A stretch of 55,206 nt of DNA from Alphaproteobacteria bacterium PA4 (lineage in GTDB: Bacteria; Pseudomonadota; Alphaproteobacteria; Sphingomonadales; Sphingomonadaceae). The translations under genes were made by a program, and so were the position numbers. The stretch covers positions 1 through 55,206 of the forward strand of contig NKIQ01000023.1 of assembly GCA_002256005.1 (NCBI GenBank), given 5' to 3'. This document shows positions 35,196 to 43,320 of the stretch, in pieces; position 1 is the stretch's first letter, and the number at the start of each line of letters is the position of its first letter. The notes under the pieces were generated by a model. It was not told the DNA's origin. It searched no databases and was given only the letters and a program-made list of their open reading frames with translations.

Positions 35196-35299
35196 TCCGC
35201 GGCTACGGGCTCTTACGGATATTGCGAACCACTTGCATTAGCAGCACGGATCGCCGATAACGGGGCATCGCAATCCTCTGGTGATTCGAAGGGCCGGCC

Positions 35300-35473
35300 T
35301 TGATCGTCTGTGTCTGCAACGCGCTGAAGGAAAATCAGGTCAGGGAAGCCGCGCGCGTGACGCGCAGCGATTGCCCGGTCACCGCCTATGCGCAGTTGGG
35401 CTGCAAGCCTAAATGCGGCCAGTGCCTGCCGTTCGCGCGCGAAGTGCTGGCCAGGGAAACCAGCTTCGCCTGA
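35300..35473 (+). CDS. bfd: Bacterioferritin-associated ferredoxin
   Basis: A 57-residue [2Fe-2S] protein starting with TTG. It reads (M)IVCVCNALKENQVREA and ends with the GCKPKCGQC cluster motif; the four ligand cysteines are CxC near the start and CxxC near the middle-end. In the family it delivers electrons to the heme of bacterioferritin to release stored iron. The ribosome-binding site GAAGGGG sits just upstream. The bfr gene follows 116 bases later, confirming the assignment. A bfd-bfr pair is usually iron-regulated, and palindromes in the gap fit that. Confidence 0.9.
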   Translation: MIVCVCNALKENQVREAARVTRSDCPVTAYAQLGCKPKCGQCLPFAREVLARETSFA

Positions 35474-35484
35474 TGCGACTGCAA

Positions 35485-35521
35485 GCGATTTGCAATCGCA
35501 AACTGCTGAAATATCGCGATA
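35485..35521. promoter_or_regulatory. Palindromic operator-like sites between bfd and bfr
   Basis: GCGATT-TGC-AATCGC (35485-35499) is a perfect inverted repeat with a 3-base centre, within a longer TGCAA...TTGCA-type context. TATCGCGATA (35512-35521) is a second palindrome. Their position upstream of bfr suggests binding by an iron-responsive regulator (Fur/Mur or Irr family), inferred from context. Confidence 0.45.
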
Positions 35522-35589
35522 AATTGCAGGCTTGATTGACGCGCCGGGCGCCATTCGGCATAGCAGCTCCACAAGATGGAGCTTTTGTC

Positions 35590-36069
35590 ATGCGCGGCGA
35601 TACCAAGGTCATCGAATATCTGAATGCGGTGCTGAAGGGCGAACTGACTGCAGTCAATCAATATTGGCTGCATTATCGGCTGCTCGACAATCTCGGCATC
35701 AAGCGGCTCGCCGACTATGAACGGCATGAATCGATCGACGAGATGCGCCATGCCGACAAGCTGATGGAGCGCATCTTCTTCCTCGACGGCCTGCCGGCGA
35801 TGCAGGCGCTCAACCGCCTGCGCATCGGTGAAAATGTGCCCGAAGTGCTGCAGGCCGATCTCGACCTGGAGCATGACGCCATCGCGCTGCTGAAGGACGC
35901 CATTCCCTATTGCGAATCCGTCCGCGATTTCGTCAGCCGCGACCTGTTCGCCGAAATCCTCGCCGCCGAGGAAGAACATGTCGATTTCATCGAAACCCAG
36001 CAGACGATGATCAGCCAGATGGGCCTGCAGAATTACCTGCAGCTGCAGTCGAAGCCCGCCGAAAGCTGA
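35590..36069 (+). CDS. bfr: Bacterioferritin
   Basis: A 159-residue Bfr subunit. The heme-binding Met52 lies in IDEMRHAD. The ferroxidase ligands are all in place: Glu18, Glu51, His54, Glu94, Glu127 and His130. Twenty-four subunits form a shell that oxidises and stores iron, with heme between subunit pairs for reduction by Bfd. The ATG at 35590 starts MRGDTKVIEYLN, the family N-terminus. Iron-regulator-like palindromes precede it and a strong bidirectional terminator follows. Confidence 0.96.
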   Translation: MRGDTKVIEYLNAVLKGELTAVNQYWLHYRLLDNLGIKRLADYERHESIDEMRHADKLMERIFFLDGLPAMQALNRLRIGENVPEVLQADLDLEHDAIALLKDAIPYCESVRDFVSRDLFAEILAAEEEHVDFIETQQTMISQMGLQNYLQLQSKPAES

Positions 36070-36090
36070 CCCCGGGCGACAGACGCAACA

Positions 36091-36128
36091 AAAAGGGGCG
36101 CGCTTCCAGTGGGAAGCGCGCCCCTCTT
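36091..36128. terminator. Bidirectional terminator between bfr and the TPR gene
   Basis: GGGGCGCGCTTCC and GGAAGCGCGCCCC form a 13-bp perfect stem with loop AGTG. An A-run precedes and a T-rich stretch follows, so it can stop transcripts of both convergent genes. Confidence 0.85.
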
Positions 36129-36145
36129 GCTGTCAGGCTCGCGCC

Positions 36146-37273
36146 TCAGCCGGCGATGGCGCCCTTGGTCGAGGCATAGAGGCCCCACAGGTCGGCGATG
36201 TCCTTCAGGCCGTTCTTTTCGCTGACGGCGGCGAAGCTCGACTTGCCGACCGCGACATTGCCGGCGTGCAGCGCGGCGATGCCCTTGAACAGCCTGGCCT
36301 GGTCGGCGTCGGCGCCATTGGCGGCGATCGCCTTGTCAAAGGCCGCCATCGCCTGCGGATATTGGCCGATGCTCAGATAGGCATTGCCGCCGCGCACCGC
36401 GGTCGCCGGCGCTGCGGCGAGCTTCGGCGCTTCCGTCGGGGCCTTGGCGGCCATGCCGCTGGCGGCCTGGGCAAGGCGCTGCGCCATGGCATCGCCACCG
36501 CCGCTGCCGCCCTTGGCCAGGGCCTGGGCTGCCGTGCCACCCTGGCCCGCGACCAGTGCCAGCTTGGCGAACTCCTGGTAATCGGCCGGACGGCTGAGCG
36601 TGCCGGTCGCCGACATCAGGTGATACAGGCCCAGCTTGGCTTCCGGTCGCATCGCATTCTGCTGGAAGTTGGTGAGCAGGGCATTCCAGCGCGCCGGCGA
36701 CGAATCGACCCGGATCAGCTTGGTGGTGGTGGCCAGATAGCCCTTCTTGTCGCCGGCCTTGTACTGGGCGCCGGCGAGATTCTCGAGGTAGATCGGCTTG
36801 GGGCCGTTGGCCTTGATGAGGTTGTTGTAGGCGGTCACGGCTTCGCCATAGCGGCCCTGCTTCACCGAGGCCTGGGCGATGAGGATCTGCATGTCCTCGC
36901 CGCCGGCCTGCTTGGCCAGCGCCACGGCCTTGGAATAATTGCCGGCCTGATAATAGAGCGGCGCCAGCTGGCGCGGGCTGGCACCGGTGGCTTCCAGCGC
37001 CCTGGCGGCATCATTGTAGCGGCCGGCGCGGGTGTAGACATAGGCGGCCATCTGCGCCGACTTTTCCTTTTCTTCCGCCGTGCTGGCTGCGGCCTGGGCC
37101 TGGTTCACCGCCGCGATGGCCGCGCTGGTGTTGCCGGACTTGGCGGCCGAGGCAGCGGCGTTCAGGGCCTTGCCGACCGCCGGGGACACGGCGGCGCTGG
37201 CGGGCAGGGCGGGCAGCGCCGCCATCAGGGCCAGAGCAGCGATACGGGTGAAGGCGTAGGTCGTCGGTCGCAT
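36146..37273 (-). CDS. Exported tetratricopeptide-repeat protein
   Basis: A 375-residue protein with a clear signal peptide (MRPTTYAFTRIAALALMAAL then LPASA-AV, cleavage near residue 28). The mature part is made of helical TPR-like repeats, for example AAYVYTRAGRYNDAARALE, PLYYQAGNYSKAVALAKQA and NAYLSIGQYPQAMAAFDKAI. An Ala/Lys/Pro-rich insertion (about 270-290) separates the last repeats from the rest. It probably acts as a protein-binding scaffold in the periplasm. The partner is unknown. The ATG at 37273 directly precedes the signal sequence. It faces bfr and is divergent from fabD. Confidence 0.82.
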   Translation of the reverse strand: MRPTTYAFTRIAALALMAALPALPASAAVSPAVGKALNAAASAAKSGNTSAAIAAVNQAQAAASTAEEKEKSAQMAAYVYTRAGRYNDAARALEATGASPRQLAPLYYQAGNYSKAVALAKQAGGEDMQILIAQASVKQGRYGEAVTAYNNLIKANGPKPIYLENLAGAQYKAGDKKGYLATTTKLIRVDSSPARWNALLTNFQQNAMRPEAKLGLYHLMSATGTLSRPADYQEFAKLALVAGQGGTAAQALAKGGSGGGDAMAQRLAQAASGMAAKAPTEAPKLAAAPATAVRGGNAYLSIGQYPQAMAAFDKAIAANGADADQARLFKGIAALHAGNVAVGKSSFAAVSEKNGLKDIADLWGLYASTKGAIAG

Positions 37274-37527
37274 GAAATCCCTCTTCGCGTTGCGCAAGCC
37301 ATAACGCTGCGCCGGTGATGAACGTTTCGTACCGTTTCGAATGAAGCAGTACGGCTGGCCGGGGGATGAACGGCCGCGCACCCCCCGATGCCGCAGGCGC
37401 GCTACCCTTATCCAATCGCGCGCCGTGTGCAACGCCCGAATGGCTGCGACGCCATGTTGCACCCCGCCGCCGAACCGCCTAATCGCGCCACAAGGCCGAA
37501 AGGCCATGATAGTCGGGGGAGGTCATC

Positions 37528-38463
37528 ATCCGCGCATTCCTGTTTCCGGGGCAAGGCAGCCAGTCCGTCGGCATGGGCCGCGGCCTGGCCGAAGCCAGCC
37601 CCATCGCCCGCGCCGTGTTCGAGGAAGTCGATGAGGCGCTGGGTCAGCATCTGTCCCGCCTGATGTGGGAGGGGCCGGAAGATCAGCTGACGCTGACCGA
37701 AAACGCCCAGCCGGCGATCATGGCGGTGTCGATCGCCGCGCTGCGCGTGCTGGAGAGCGAAGGCGGCCTCAACCTGGCCGACAAGGCGGCCTATGTCGCC
37801 GGCCACAGCCTCGGCGAATATACGGCGCTGGCCGCGGCCGGCGCCCTTGGGCTTGCCCAGACGGCGCGGCTGCTGAAACTGCGTGGCCAGTCGATGCAGG
37901 CGGCGGTGCCGGTTGGCGAAGGTGCCATGGCGGCGCTGCTCGGCCTCGGCTTCGAAGCGGTGCAGTCGATCGCCGAAGAGGCGGCGCAAGGCCAGGTCTG
38001 TGCGGCCGCCAATGACAATGCCCCCGGCCAGGTCGTCGTCTCCGGCCATGTCGATGCCGTCGCCCGCGCCATGGCGCTGGCCCGCACCCGCGGTGCCCGC
38101 CATTCGGTGCTGCTGCCGGTGTCGGCGCCCTTTCACTGTGCGCTGATGCAGCCGGCCGCCGAAGCGATGGCGGCGGCGCTGGCCGACGCCGAGCTGCGCG
38201 CGCCCTTCGTGCCGCTGGTCGCCAATGTCACGGCGGCGCCGGTCACCGATCCGGGCGCGATCCGCCGCCTGCTCGTCGAACAGGTCACCGGCACGGTGCG
38301 CTGGCGCGAATCGGTGCTGGCGATGGCGGCGCTCGGCGTCACCGGCTTCGTGGAACTGGGCGGCAAGGTGTTGGCGCCGATGGTGCGCCGCATCACCCCC
38401 GATGTCCCGGTGCTGAGCGCTGGCGATATGGCCGGCGTCGAAGCGCTGGCCAAGGAGATCTGA
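37528..38463 (+). CDS. fabD: Malonyl-CoA:ACP S-malonyltransferase, probable ATC start
   Basis: A 311-residue FabD. The sequence (I)RAFLFPGQGSQSVGMGRGL, the active serine in GHSLGEYTALAAAG, the catalytic His in APFHCALM and the late GFVELGGKVLAPM are all present. It loads malonate onto ACP. The reading frame has no ATG, GTG or TTG between the stop at 37510 and Met at 37573, but that Met lies after the essential GQGSQ motif. The ATC at 37528 aligns with the usual initiator Met of MRAF-type homologues and has GGGGGAGG just upstream. Either ATC is used or there is a base error. It is the first gene of fabD-fabG-acpP-fabF. Confidence 0.9.
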   Translation: MRAFLFPGQGSQSVGMGRGLAEASPIARAVFEEVDEALGQHLSRLMWEGPEDQLTLTENAQPAIMAVSIAALRVLESEGGLNLADKAAYVAGHSLGEYTALAAAGALGLAQTARLLKLRGQSMQAAVPVGEGAMAALLGLGFEAVQSIAEEAAQGQVCAAANDNAPGQVVVSGHVDAVARAMALARTRGARHSVLLPVSAPFHCALMQPAAEAMAAALADAELRAPFVPLVANVTAAPVTDPGAIRRLLVEQVTGTVRWRESVLAMAALGVTGFVELGGKVLAPMVRRITPDVPVLSAGDMAGVEALAKEI

Positions 38464-38465
38464 GC

Positions 38466-39209
38466 ATGTTCGATCTTTCAGGCATGACGGCGCTGGTCAC
38501 CGGCGCCAGTGGCGGCATCGGCAGTGCTGTCGCAAAGGCATTGGCCGCCCAGGGCGCCCGCGTCGCCCTGTCCGGCACCCGCGCCGACACGCTGGAGGCG
38601 GTGCGGGCCGAGATCGGTGGCGATACCGTCGTGCTGCCCTGCAACCTGTCCGACGCCGCCGCCGTCGATGCGCTGGTGCCCCAGGCGCTGGAAGCGTTGG
38701 GTGGCCGTCTCGACATTCTCGTCAACAATGCCGGCGTCACCCGCGACAATCTCGCGCTGCGCATGAAGGACGAGGAGTGGGACACGGTCATCCGCGTCAA
38801 TCTGGAAGCGGCCTTCCGCCTCGCCCGCGCCGCGCTGAAGCCGATGATGATGAAGCAGAAGTTCGGCCGCATCATTTCGGTGACCTCGGTCGTCGGCGTT
38901 ACCGGCAATCCCGGTCAGGCCAATTATGCGGCGTCGAAGGCCGGCCTCATCGGCATGTCGAAGGCGCTGGCGCAGGAGGTGGCGTCGCGCAATGTCACCG
39001 TCAATTGCATCGCGCCGGGCTTCATCACCTCGCCGATGACCGATGCGCTGCCCGACGTGCAAAAGACCGCGTTGACCGGCCGCATCCCGGCCGGGCGGCT
39101 GGGCGAAGGCAGCGATATCGCTGCCGGCGTCGTCTATCTCGCCTCGCGCGAGGCCGGCTATGTGACCGGCCAGACGCTGCATGTGAACGGCGGCATGGCG
39201 ATGATCTGA
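38466..39209 (+). CDS. fabG: 3-oxoacyl-ACP reductase
   Basis: A 247-residue short-chain dehydrogenase of the FabG type: cofactor loop TGASGGIGSAVAKAL, NNAGVTRDNL, catalytic Ser before the YAASKAG motif (Tyr-x-x-x-Lys) and the GFITSPMTDAL loop. It reduces 3-oxoacyl-ACP with NADPH in each elongation cycle. The start codon is 2 bases beyond the fabD stop, so translation is coupled. A weak GGCGGG/CCCGCC hairpin follows before acpP. Confidence 0.95.
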   Translation: MFDLSGMTALVTGASGGIGSAVAKALAAQGARVALSGTRADTLEAVRAEIGGDTVVLPCNLSDAAAVDALVPQALEALGGRLDILVNNAGVTRDNLALRMKDEEWDTVIRVNLEAAFRLARAALKPMMMKQKFGRIISVTSVVGVTGNPGQANYAASKAGLIGMSKALAQEVASRNVTVNCIAPGFITSPMTDALPDVQKTALTGRIPAGRLGEGSDIAAGVVYLASREAGYVTGQTLHVNGGMAMI

Positions 39210-39322
39210 GGCGGCGGGCCGTCATACCCGCCTCTTGTCACAACCCTTGTGCCGGGCTATCGGCTTGCCGGTAACCAACACTGCCGCATGCAGCCGTGTG
39301 CGCAATTCGAAAGAGGGATTCC

Positions 39323-39562
39323 ATGAGCGACGTCGCAGACCGCGTGAAGAAGATCGTCGTTGAGCATCTGGGCGTCGAAGCCGACAAGGTCACCACCGAA
39401 GCCAGCTTCATCGACGATCTGGGTGCCGACAGCCTCGACACCGTCGAGCTGGTGATGGCGTTCGAAGAAGAATTCGGTGTCGAAATCCCCGACGATGCCG
39501 CCGAAAAGATCCTGACCGTCAAGGACGCGATCGATTTCATTGGCGCCAACCAGAAGGGCTGA
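39323..39562 (+). CDS. acpP: Acyl carrier protein
   Basis: A 79-residue acidic protein with the phosphopantetheine serine in [12 protein letters not shown]. It begins [18 protein letters not shown] and ends in [12 protein letters not shown]. It carries the growing acyl chain for the neighbouring fab enzymes. An AGAGGGA ribosome-binding site precedes the ATG; a good terminator lies downstream, which would let acpP be made in excess over fabF. Confidence 0.97.
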   Translation: MSDVADRVKKIVVEHLGVEADKVTTEASFIDDLGADSLDTVELVMAFEEEFGVEIPDDAAEKILTVKDAIDFIGANQKG

Positions 39563-39614
39563 TCCGGCGTTCCGCCGGCCGCCGGTGATACGGCAGGTTC
39601 TGAAACAGACGGGG

Positions 39615-39648
39615 CGGCCTTTCGCGGATATGCGAAGGGCCGTTTCGC
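39615..39648 (+). terminator. Terminator between acpP and fabF
   Basis: CGGCCTTTCGC pairs with GCGAAGGGCCG (one G-T pair) around a GGATAT loop, followed by TTTCGCGTTT. It can separate the abundant acpP message from fabF. Confidence 0.75.
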
Positions 39649-39735
39649 GTTTAAGCTGACAAATCGGCCGCGAATGCAGCGGCACATTTGTTCGAGCCGC
39701 CGCAAGCGGCGCACTTGAGGAAGGAAACACTGCCG

Positions 39736-40998
39736 ATGCGGCGGGTCGTGATTACCGGACTGGGCATGGTGACGCCGCTGGGCGCCAATGTCGAAACCGT
39801 CTGGGCGAATATCCTGGCGTCGAAATCCGGCGCTGCCACCATAACGCGCTTCGATGCGACGGATTATGCCTGCCGCATCGCCTGCGAGGTGAAACGTGGC
39901 GATGGCTCCGGCGACACCTTCAACGCCGATACGCGCGTCGATTACAAGGTGCAGCGCCAGGTCGATCCGTTCATCACCTATGGCATCGATGCCGCCGGCC
40001 AGGCGCTGGAAGACGCCGGCCTGACCGACATGAGCGAGGAAGAGCGTTTCCGCGCCGGCGCTTCGATCGGGTCCGGCATCGGTGGCCTGCCCGGCATCGA
40101 GGAAGAATCGGTGGTGCTCCACACCAAGGGGCCGCGCCGGGTTTCGCCGCACTTCGTCCATGGCCGGCTGATCAATCTGATTTCCGGCCAGGTCAGCATC
40201 AAATACGGCCTGATGGGGCCGAACCACGCCGTGGTCACCGCCTGTTCGACGGGCGCCCATGCCATTGGCGATGCCGCGCGGATGATCGCCCTCGACGATG
40301 CCGATGTCATGCTCGCCGGCGGCGCCGAAGGCGCCATCTGCCCGCTGGGTATCGCCGGCTTTTCCCAGGCCAAGGCGCTGTCGACGCATTTCAATGATGA
40401 TCCGACTCGCGGCAGCCGGCCCTATGACCGCGACCGCGACGGCTTCGTGATGGGCGAAGGCGCCGGCGTCGTCGTGCTGGAAGAATATGAGCGGGCGAAG
40501 AAGCGCGGTGCCAAGATCTATGGCGAAGTCATCGGCTATGGCCTGACCGGCGACGCCTGGCACGTGACGGCGCCGCACCCGGAAGGCTCGGGTGCCTTCC
40601 GTTCGATGCAGATGGCGCTGCGCAAGGCCGGTCTCGACCCGTCCGACATCGACTATATCAACGCCCATGGCACCTCGACGCCGATGGGTGACGAGCTGGA
40701 ACTCGGCGCCGTCCGCCGCCTGTTCGGCAGCGCCATCGAAACCGTCTCGATGTCCTCGACCAAATCGGCGATCGGCCATCTGCTCGGCGGCGCCGGTGCG
40801 GTCGAATCGATCTTCTGCCTGCTGGCGCTGCGCGACCAGGTGGCACCGCCGACGCTCAATCTCGACAACCCGTCTGAGGCTTGCATCGGCGTCGATCTCG
40901 TGCCGCATGTTGCGAAAAAGCGCGCCATCAAGGCGGTGCTCAACAACAGCTTCGGCTTTGGCGGCACCAACGCCACTCTGGTCATGCGCGCGGTCTGA
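39736..40998 (+). CDS. fabF: 3-oxoacyl-ACP synthase II
   Basis: A 420-residue condensing enzyme: MRRVVITGLGMVTPLGANVE at the N-terminus, nucleophilic Cys in VVTACSTGAHAIGDA, and the two active-site histidines in NAHGTSTPMGD and KSAIGHLLGGAGAVE. It extends acyl-ACP by two carbons and is needed for cis-vaccenate. The ATG at 39736 is the family start. mltG begins 8 bases beyond its stop, continuing the cluster into cell-envelope genes. Confidence 0.97.
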   Translation: MRRVVITGLGMVTPLGANVETVWANILASKSGAATITRFDATDYACRIACEVKRGDGSGDTFNADTRVDYKVQRQVDPFITYGIDAAGQALEDAGLTDMSEEERFRAGASIGSGIGGLPGIEEESVVLHTKGPRRVSPHFVHGRLINLISGQVSIKYGLMGPNHAVVTACSTGAHAIGDAARMIALDDADVMLAGGAEGAICPLGIAGFSQAKALSTHFNDDPTRGSRPYDRDRDGFVMGEGAGVVVLEEYERAKKRGAKIYGEVIGYGLTGDAWHVTAPHPEGSGAFRSMQMALRKAGLDPSDIDYINAHGTSTPMGDELELGAVRRLFGSAIETVSMSSTKSAIGHLLGGAGAVESIFCLLALRDQVAPPTLNLDNPSEACIGVDLVPHVAKKRAIKAVLNNSFGFGGTNATLVMRAV

Positions 40999-41006
40999 CC
41001 GGGGCG

Positions 41007-41975
41007 ATGCCGCGCCGGATCCTGCCTGCCTTTGCGGCGCTGCTGCTGGTGGTCGGCGTGCCGCTGGCCGTGGCGCCCTGGTATGGCTGGGGGCAGGCGC
41101 CCGGCGATTCGATCAGGTTCACCGTTGCCAAGGGCGCCTCGCTGGCGACCGTCGCCAGCGATCTCAACCGCGCCGGGCTGATCGATGCGCCGCGCCAGTT
41201 CCGCCTGCTGGCCCGGCTGCTCGGTGATGATGCGCCGGTGCAGGCCGGCACCTATCGCCTGCGCCATGGCGGCGGCTGGGGTGTCTATCTGGAAACGCTG
41301 CAAAAGGGCCGGGTGGCGGCGGCAACGCTGACCATTCCAGAAGGGCTGCCCTCGATCACCGTCGCCGAACGGCTGGCGGCGCTCACCGATCTGACCGGCA
41401 AGGCCGCGGTGCCCGCGGAAGGCAGCGTGCTGCCCGATACCTATGCCTATGAACCCGGCGAGCCGCGCGCCCGCCTGCTCGGCCGCATGACCGCGGCGAT
41501 GGACAAGACACTGGCCGACCTATGGGCGAAGCGCAGCAATGCCACCGTGGTGAAAACGCCGGCGGAAGCCGTGATCCTCGCCAGTATCGTTGAAAAGGAA
41601 ACCGGCAAGGCCAGCGAGCGCCGCCTGATCGCCGGTGTCTATTCCAACCGGTTGCGCCAGGGCATCAAGCTGGATGCCGATCCCACCGTCATCTACCCGA
41701 TCACCGCCGGCAAGCCGCTGGGCCGCCGCATCCGCCGCTCCGAGCTCGCCCGCGATACCGGCTACAACACCTATCTGAAGCCCGGCCTGCCCAAGGGTCC
41801 GATCGCCAATCCGGGCCGCGACAGCATCGCGGCCGTGCTCGATCCGGCGCCGACCAGGGCGCTGTATTTCGTCGCCGATGGCAGTGGCGGCCATGTCTTT
41901 GCGACGACGCTGGCCGAGCACAATGCCAATGTCGCCAAATGGTACGCGCTGCGCCGTCAGCGCGGCGAGATGTGA
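41007..41975 (+). CDS. mltG: Endolytic murein transglycosylase MltG
   Basis: A 322-residue YceG-like protein with one N-terminal membrane helix (about 5-22), a LysM-like subdomain (FTVAKGASLATVASDLNRAGLI) and a catalytic domain with ASIVEKETG (catalytic Glu), VYSNRLRQGIKLDADPTVIY and YNTYLKPGLPKGPIANPG. It cuts nascent glycan strands inside the membrane-proximal wall. fabF precedes it by 8 bases, an arrangement common in bacteria, and its stop overlaps the next gene (GTGA). Confidence 0.95.
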   Translation: MPRRILPAFAALLLVVGVPLAVAPWYGWGQAPGDSIRFTVAKGASLATVASDLNRAGLIDAPRQFRLLARLLGDDAPVQAGTYRLRHGGGWGVYLETLQKGRVAAATLTIPEGLPSITVAERLAALTDLTGKAAVPAEGSVLPDTYAYEPGEPRARLLGRMTAAMDKTLADLWAKRSNATVVKTPAEAVILASIVEKETGKASERRLIAGVYSNRLRQGIKLDADPTVIYPITAGKPLGRRIRRSELARDTGYNTYLKPGLPKGPIANPGRDSIAAVLDPAPTRALYFVADGSGGHVFATTLAEHNANVAKWYALRRQRGEM

Positions 41976-42595
41976 GCCGCAGCCCCCGGCGCCCACCGGC
42001 CAGGACGCGCCAGCCGGTCATCAAGGAACGCCGCCGCGCGCCCCGCGTCAGCCTTGCCGGCGTTTTCGGTCGCATCATCGCCGTGCTCGCCCTGCTCTGG
42101 GCCGGCGGGTTCATCCTGTTCAGCCTGACGCTGCCGCACCCGGCGCCGATCGCGACGCGCAGCGATGCCGTCGTCGTGCTGACCGGTGGCGGCGGCCGGC
42201 TGGCGCGCGGCCTGGCCGTGCTGGAGGCCGGCAGCGCCCGCCGCATGCTGGTGTCGGGCGTCGGCCGCCAGACGACGCGCAAGCAGCTGGCGGCGGCGGC
42301 GGGGCTGGACCTGCCGCGGTTGAAGACCACCGATCTCGGCTATGAAGCCGTCGACACCAGGTCCAATGCCGAGGAAACCGCGCGCTGGGTCAAGCGTTAT
42401 GGCTTTCACTCGCTCCGACTGGTGACCTCCACCGGCCATATGCGGCGGGCGCGGCTGGAGCTGGCACGGGTGCTGCCCGCCGATGTCATCGTCATTCCCG
42501 ACGCCGTGCCCATCGAACCCAAGGCCCCCAGCATCGCCACCGAGTACAGCAAATATCTGTTGCGCCGCGCCGCGCTCGCGCTGGGGGCGGTGTGA
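41972..42595 (+). CDS. YdcF/ElyC-family (DUF218) membrane protein
   Basis: A 207-residue protein: an Arg-rich N-terminal tail, one membrane helix (about 34-54), then a DUF218 domain with SDAVVVLTGGGGRLARGLAVL, VSGVG, the DTRSNAEETARWV motif and LVTSTGHMRRARLEL. E. coli relatives (ElyC, SanA, YdcF) influence envelope integrity, but the reaction is not established. The GTG at 41972 overlaps the mltG stop, and plsC starts on its stop codon, so it is embedded in a tightly coupled envelope operon. Confidence 0.85.
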   Translation: MSRSPRRPPARTRQPVIKERRRAPRVSLAGVFGRIIAVLALLWAGGFILFSLTLPHPAPIATRSDAVVVLTGGGGRLARGLAVLEAGSARRMLVSGVGRQTTRKQLAAAAGLDLPRLKTTDLGYEAVDTRSNAEETARWVKRYGFHSLRLVTSTGHMRRARLELARVLPADVIVIPDAVPIEPKAPSIATEYSKYLLRRAALALGAV

Positions 42596-43320
42596 TGCAG
42601 CCCTTGTTCACGCTGGTCGCATTGCTGCGCTCGCTGCTCTTCACCATCGCCTTCTACGGCGGCTCGCTGATCATCGTGCCGCTGGTGCTGGTCACCGGCC
42701 GACTATGGCCGCAGCGGCTGCTGTTCATCGGGCCAAAGCTCTGGGCCGGCTGGTTCTATCTCTGCGCGCGCTGGATCGTCGGCATCCGGCTGGTCGTTGA
42801 CGGCGATATCCCGCCGGGGCCGCAGCTGTTCGCGCTGAAGCATGAATCGGCCTATGAAGCGATCATGACCCTGTGGTGGTTCGCCCGCCCCGCCGTCGTC
42901 ATGAAGGCCGAGCTGAAGCAGATCCCGATCTGGGGCGCGGCGTCCGACCGGCAGGGTTCGATCTGGGTCGATCGCGACGGCTCCGCCACCATGCTGCGCG
43001 CCATGATGAAGGCGGCGCAGGCGGCGGTGAAAGCCGGCCGGCCAGTGGTGATCTTTCCGGAAGGCACAAGGGTGGCGCGCGGCACCCAGCCGCCGCTCGC
43101 CGCCGGTTTCGCCGGGCTCTACAAGATGCTGAAGCTGCCGGTGGTACCGATCGCGCTCGATACCGGCAAGGTCTGGCCCAAGGCGTTCATCAAATATCCC
43201 GGCACCGTGCATATGAAGGTCGGCGCGCCCATCGCGCCGGGGCTGGACCGCGACGATATCGAGGCGCGGGTGCGTGCCGCGATCAACACGCTGAACGGGC
43301 CGGCGGGAGACAGGATGTGA
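42595..43320 (+). CDS. plsC: 1-acyl-sn-glycerol-3-phosphate acyltransferase
   Basis: A 241-residue membrane acyltransferase with a hydrophobic N-terminus (about 5-35). The catalytic motif reads KHESAYE (His83 ... Glu88), i.e. H(X)4E instead of the usual H(X)4D. The substrate motif FPEGTR (154-159) and the later PVVPIALDTG are standard. It would acylate lysophosphatidic acid to phosphatidic acid. The ATG at 42595 overlaps the previous stop by one base, or GTG at 42592 by four. It is coupled to the DUF2125 gene by GTGA. Confidence 0.9.
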   Translation: MQPLFTLVALLRSLLFTIAFYGGSLIIVPLVLVTGRLWPQRLLFIGPKLWAGWFYLCARWIVGIRLVVDGDIPPGPQLFALKHESAYEAIMTLWWFARPAVVMKAELKQIPIWGAASDRQGSIWVDRDGSATMLRAMMKAAQAAVKAGRPVVIFPEGTRVARGTQPPLAAGFAGLYKMLKLPVVPIALDTGKVWPKAFIKYPGTVHMKVGAPIAPGLDRDDIEARVRAAINTLNGPAGDRM

